From NCBI RefSeq assembly GCF_003697915.1, contig NZ_RCVN01000001.1, positions 186,001-250,000 of the forward strand: 64,000 nucleotides of DNA, given 5' to 3'. Every line of letters starts with the position of its first letter. Position 1 is the first letter of the stretch. The notes beneath the pieces were generated by a model. It saw only the letters and a list, made by a program, of their open reading frames with translations, was not told the origin of the DNA and did not search any database. The stretch is from Staphylococcus pseudoxylosus (GTDB lineage Bacteria; Bacillota; Bacilli; Staphylococcales; Staphylococcaceae). The position numbers were made by a program, and so were the translations under genes. Below are positions 61,218 through 64,000 of the stretch, piece after piece.

Positions 61218-62294
61218 TTATTTATATTGTAATATTTTAATCTCTTCTTGGTTTAAGTGCGTTATACTCTCCAATAATAATTTTCTTGCAGCTTCATAAT
61301 CTCTAATATCAAACACAGCATTTGTACTATGGATGTATCTTGCACAAACACCAATGACTGCTGTAGGAATACCGATTTTAGCTTTGTGAATTTCTCCACC
61401 GTCTGTTCCGCCTGGCGAAACATAATATTGGTGAGCTATATCAAATTCTTTAGCAAGCGAAAGTAAATAATCTCTAAATGTTGGTTTTAGTAACATTGTG
61501 CCATCTTTAATTCTAATTAAAGTGCCTTCCCCTAATTCACCTGACAAGTTTTGCTTGCCTTTCATATCGTTTGCTGGAGAACAATCGACAACAAAGGCTA
61601 CATCAGGATCAATGAGTTCGGCAGAAGCGCTTGCGCCTCGTAGTCCTACTTCCTCTTGTACGTTAGCACCTACATACAAATCAAAATCCAATTCTACATC
61701 TTTTAGTAATTCTAATAATTCGATACCAATTAAACAACCATAACGATTATCCCAAGCTTTACTAGCATATCGGAATTCAGATAATTGCGTGAAAGTAGTA
61801 TCAGGTACAATACTATCACCAATCTCAATACCTCGTTGCGCTACTTCCTCCCTATTTTGTGATCCAATATCTAACAACAAATCTTCAATTTTAGGAGCAC
61901 CTTCATTACCTGATCTAAAGTGCTTAGGTATATTTGCAACAACGCCACTGATTTCTTCACCTTGGCGTGACTTTACTTTAAGCCTTTGGCCTTGCCATAT
62001 ATCATTGGCGACGCCACCTAAGTTGGTAAACTGTAGCATACCGTTGCTTGTTACATTCGTCACCATAAATCCAATTTCGTCCATATGAGCAGCGACCATA
62101 ATACGTTTAGCATCAGGTTTTTTCGAGCGTTTCACACCGTAAAAGCCACCCATTCGGTTATAAATAAATTCATCTACGAAAGGCGCCATTTCAGATTCCA
62201 TATATGATTTTACATCACTTTCAAAACCAGGTGCACCATGTAATTCTGTTAATATTTTCATTCTTGTTAATGTTTTATTATTGTTTATATCCAA
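61218..62294 (-). CDS. M42 family metallo-aminopeptidase
   Basis: Cytoplasmic, tetrahedral-complex-forming aminopeptidase of the glutamyl-aminopeptidase/FrvX/YtoP group. The 358 residues contain the metal ligands and catalytic residues in AAHMDEIGFMV (about 68-78), WDNRYGCLIGIELL (about 181), VQEEVGLRGA (Glu-Glu about 215), VDCSPANDM and the final His in RYIHSTNAVFDIRD (about 325). The start is a TTG at 62294, 9 nt from AGGAG; a downstream ATG (MKILTEL) is possible and would remove 11 residues. It is followed by ytpP. Confidence 0.9.
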   Translation of the reverse strand: MDINNNKTLTRMKILTELHGAPGFESDVKSYMESEMAPFVDEFIYNRMGGFYGVKRSKKPDAKRIMVAAHMDEIGFMVTNVTSNGMLQFTNLGGVANDIWQGQRLKVKSRQGEEISGVVANIPKHFRSGNEGAPKIEDLLLDIGSQNREEVAQRGIEIGDSIVPDTTFTQLSEFRYASKAWDNRYGCLIGIELLELLKDVELDFDLYVGANVQEEVGLRGASASAELIDPDVAFVVDCSPANDMKGKQNLSGELGEGTLIRIKDGTMLLKPTFRDYLLSLAKEFDIAHQYYVSPGGTDGGEIHKAKIGIPTAVIGVCARYIHSTNAVFDIRDYEAARKLLLESITHLNQEEIKILQYK

Positions 62295-62376
62295 CGTGTC
62301 TCACTCCTTAAGATTTATTATATCATCTTCATTATGGTAAACTAGAAATATGACTTTATTGGGGGTAGATTGTGTT

Positions 62377-62694
62377 ATGTTGAATAAAAAAAATAGATTC
62401 ATCATCTTATTTATCATGCTGACAACTATTGTCGGATCTATTTATTTTTATACTCGCCGCAAGCATCAACAATATCAAGATCCAGAAAAAATCATTTCTG
62501 AAGTTAGAACCTATTTTATGAATGTGATAGGTTCATACATATTGCATGAACCAATTACTTATAAAGACACGAGTGATACTACGCTTGTTTACCAAGGTGG
62601 TATTACTACCCAAAACAATGGGTCACTTACTTCATATGATTTTTTTGTCGATGCAAATAGTGGAGAAATCATTAATATTATTGAATGTGAATGA
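62377..62694 (+). CDS. Small membrane-anchored PepSY-like protein (YtzB type)
   Basis: A 105-residue protein with one N-terminal membrane helix (FIILFIMLTTIVGSIYFYT, about 7-25), short basic tail RRKHQQ, and a PepSY-type domain ending DFFVDANSGEIINIIE. PepSY proteins often bind or inhibit proteases; this one has no known role. Start ATG at 62377 is 11 nt from GGGGG. Position next to the M42 peptidase and ytnP matches B. subtilis ytzB. It is directly followed by the structured element at 62698. Confidence 0.8.
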   Translation: MLNKKNRFIILFIMLTTIVGSIYFYTRRKHQQYQDPEKIISEVRTYFMNVIGSYILHEPITYKDTSDTTLVYQGGITTQNNGSLTSYDFFVDANSGEIINIIECE

Positions 62695-62697
62695 TAG

Positions 62698-62900
62698 AAG
62701 GTTAAAGTTATGAACGTAAAATGTATATAGTATGAGCATAAGCTTCATCTATGAGATGTGAGCTGAGACTGCTTCATATCGCAAAAACTATATACATAAT
62801 TGAAGTCGAAGAATTAAAACGGATTATGCTCAAGATATATACACGTATATATCTTAATTCATGTTTTAACTCCGAAGCTTAAATTCATAACTTTAACCTT
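62698..62900. repeat. 203-bp element with perfect terminal inverted repeats
   Basis: Ends AAGGTTAAAGTTATGAA (62698-62714) and its exact complement (62884-62900). Inside: ATGTATATAGT (62721-62731) with its complement at 62787-62797; GAGCATAA (62734-62741) with 62824-62831; AAGCTTC (62740-62746) with 62874-62880; TTAAAAC (62814-62820) with 62863-62869; hairpin AAGATATATAC at 62832-62842 / 62845-62855; CATCT/AGATG at 62746-62758. No open reading frame of note. It starts 3 nt after the ytzB-like stop and ends 2 nt before the ytnP stop. No obvious target-site duplication. Confidence 0.8.
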
Positions 62901-62902
62901 TT

Positions 62903-63730
62903 TTAATTTCTAGAAATAAATGTTTCAATTTCTGTCATACTCTGTTTGTCAAATTTCACTGCAAAACAATTCACATCATGATAATACAAGAACCAGTAAT
63001 CATTTAAAATATAATTGGGAATTAAGCGTTCTTTCTCTCTTATTGACTGCATAGGATAGTCATCATAAGCAGTTACCCACAACGGGTTTCTATGAGCAAT
63101 TGTCGGGAATATATCTCCCATGTGAATAGCTTTTTCGCCTTTACTCTCTATCGTAATAATAGAATGACCAAAGCTATGTCCCCCAGTATGCATGATGTGA
63201 ATACCTGGTAAAACTTCCATTGCTTCATCAAATAGTAATAATTTTTGTTGGAAATCACCGTTATTCTTCGCCCAATAAGTTGATTTACTTCTCAAGTTGG
63301 GACTTTGGAATTCATGCCACTCGTCTTGCTGAATGATATGGATAGCATTTTCAAAAACCGCATGCCCTTTATTATCAGTTAAACCTGCAGCATGGTCAAA
63401 ATGCATATGTGTCATCAACACATAATCAATATCTTTTATTGTCATATCCAATGCTTCTAAATCATCATTAATATGACTTTCGTATTCTGCCCCAAAATTT
63501 CTACGTTCTTTATCGGTTAATTTACCAAAACCAATACCAGTATCTATTATGACATTTTTATCACCAGTTTGTATTAATATTGGATGTGTAGGCAAAGGAA
63601 TTTGATTCTTATCATTCACTTCGTATTTTCTTGTCCATAAAGCTCGAGGTACAACACCAAACATTGCCCCTCCATCAATATTTGTTATACCCCCGTTTAA
63701 ATAATGTACGCTAAAATCTCCTAATTTCAT
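62903..63730 (-). CDS. ytnP: Metallo-beta-lactamase-fold lactonase, YtnP-like
   Basis: A 275-residue AHL-lactonase-type hydrolase. The dinuclear zinc site is visible in LMTHMHFDHAAG (about 103-114), further His in HTGGHSFGHSI and Asp in IHMGDIFPT. B. subtilis YtnP, in the same position, degrades lactone signals of competing bacteria; whether this protein does so is inference. AGGAGG lies 9 nt before the ATG. It has no partner gene on the same strand; trmB lies upstream with a terminator between. Confidence 0.87.
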   Translation of the reverse strand: MKLGDFSVHYLNGGITNIDGGAMFGVVPRALWTRKYEVNDKNQIPLPTHPILIQTGDKNVIIDTGIGFGKLTDKERRNFGAEYESHINDDLEALDMTIKDIDYVLMTHMHFDHAAGLTDNKGHAVFENAIHIIQQDEWHEFQSPNLRSKSTYWAKNNGDFQQKLLLFDEAMEVLPGIHIMHTGGHSFGHSIITIESKGEKAIHMGDIFPTIAHRNPLWVTAYDDYPMQSIREKERLIPNYILNDYWFLYYHDVNCFAVKFDKQSMTEIETFISRN

Positions 63731-63876
63731 AAATTAATTCCTCCTCAGTATCCTATAAACCTTTGTTACTCATTATCTTTTATATTAATACAAACAAACT
63801 ATTACGTAAAATAATGCACTGTCGAGCACGATAAGCACTTTACTCTCATTATTTAATACAAAAATACATTACAATG

Positions 63877-63913
63877 GCAAAAAAAATTGATAAGGCTTTG
63901 CCCTATCAATTGG
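63877..63913 (-). terminator. Terminator after trmB
   Basis: AATTGATA (63885-63892) pairs with TATCAATT (63904-63911), extended by AGGC/GCCC-type pairs around a 3-4 nt loop; a run of T follows on the minus strand (A run 63879-63886). Confidence 0.82.
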
Positions 63914-63928
63914 AATAATTTTATTAAA

Positions 63929-64000
63929 TTAATGGAATTTTGCTTCCATCCGATAAATTCTAGAACCCTTATCAGAAAACTTTCTTTCATATTCTGTCTC
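63929..64000 (-). CDS. trmB: tRNA (guanine-N7)-methyltransferase, C-terminal end only
   Basis: The last 23 codons and stop (ETEYERKFSDKGSRIYRMEA then KFH) match the conserved C-terminal EYE-x-F-x-x-KG-x-x-IYR-x-E signature of TrmB, which methylates G46 of tRNA. The position beside ytnP fits ytmQ/trmB in B. subtilis and staphylococci. The rest of the gene lies beyond the right edge. Confidence 0.85.
   Translation of the reverse strand, partial: ETEYERKFSDKGSRIYRMEAKFH

Overview
The window is a stretch of core chromosome from a low-G+C Firmicute. Gene content, gene order and protein sequence place it in the genus Staphylococcus: pfkA-pyk, accDA, malic enzyme, dnaE, ackA, tpx, ezrA, rpsD, nagE, htrA, tyrS, fhs, acsA, acuAC, ccpA, murC, ftsK and trmB follow each other as in S. 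aureus. From memory the protein sequences differ noticeably from S. aureus (AccD, RpsD, EzrA and CcpA, for example), so a coagulase-negative or otherwise non-aureus species is likely. I cannot name it. Much of the order also matches the Bacillus subtilis yt- region (ytoI-nrnA-dnaE; ytxK-tpx; acsA/acuA-acuC-ccpA-aroA-ytxH-ytxG-murC-sftA-ytpR-ytpQ-ytpP-ytoP-ytzB-ytnP-trmB). I used that synteny to support several calls. I see no insertion sequence, prophage, rRNA, tRNA or CRISPR array.

Layout. 1-11.5 kb (all minus): two runs, ytoI-nrnA-dnaE (regulator, nanoRNase, replicative polymerase) and malic enzyme-accD-accA, then pfkA-pyk (glycolysis); pyk runs off the left edge. 11.7-23 kb: two universal stress proteins, a UPF0173 hydrolase, pepQ-cutC, alanine dehydrogenase, a secreted phytase/esterase-like protein, ackA, a YtxK-type methyltransferase, tpx, an RDD membrane protein and sppA. 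23-31 kb: a TSUP transporter, iscS-thiI (tRNA thiolation), ezrA (division), msrC, rpsD with a structured leader, a SpeG-like polyamine acetyltransferase and a GDPD phosphodiesterase. 31-38.6 kb: an OsmC protein, an aminotransferase-serA pair, a large HAD protein, the nagE PTS permease with an attenuator-like leader, and a PlsC-like acyltransferase. 38.7-51.6 kb: htrA, tyrS with a Tyr T-box, a monofunctional transglycosylase, fhs, acsA with its acetylation pair acuA/acuC, ccpA and a DAHP synthase. 52-64 kb (mostly minus): YtxH- and YtxG-like proteins, murC, an FtsK/SftA translocase, ytpR-ytpQ-ytpP, an M42 aminopeptidase, a PepSY protein, the YtnP lactonase and the last codons of trmB.

The main physiological theme is overflow metabolism under carbon catabolite control. 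ccpA is here together with acetate kinase, acetyl-CoA synthetase and its acetyl/deacetylase pair, alanine dehydrogenase, malic enzyme and glycolytic genes. By eye I find cre-like sites upstream of malic enzyme (full consensus), ald, acsA/acuA and ccpA itself, and weaker ones before pfkA.

I found no convincing new protein system. The items most worth a second look are non-coding: a 203-bp element at 62698-62900 with 17-bp perfect terminal inverted repeats and nested palindromes; a terminator-like hairpin in the nagE leader; a 20-bp inverted repeat enclosing the malic-enzyme cre; and the long-range-paired rpsD leader. On the protein side, the PlsC-like enzyme has substitutions in both catalytic motifs. 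All start choices, motifs and hairpins were read by eye, without database searches or folding software.
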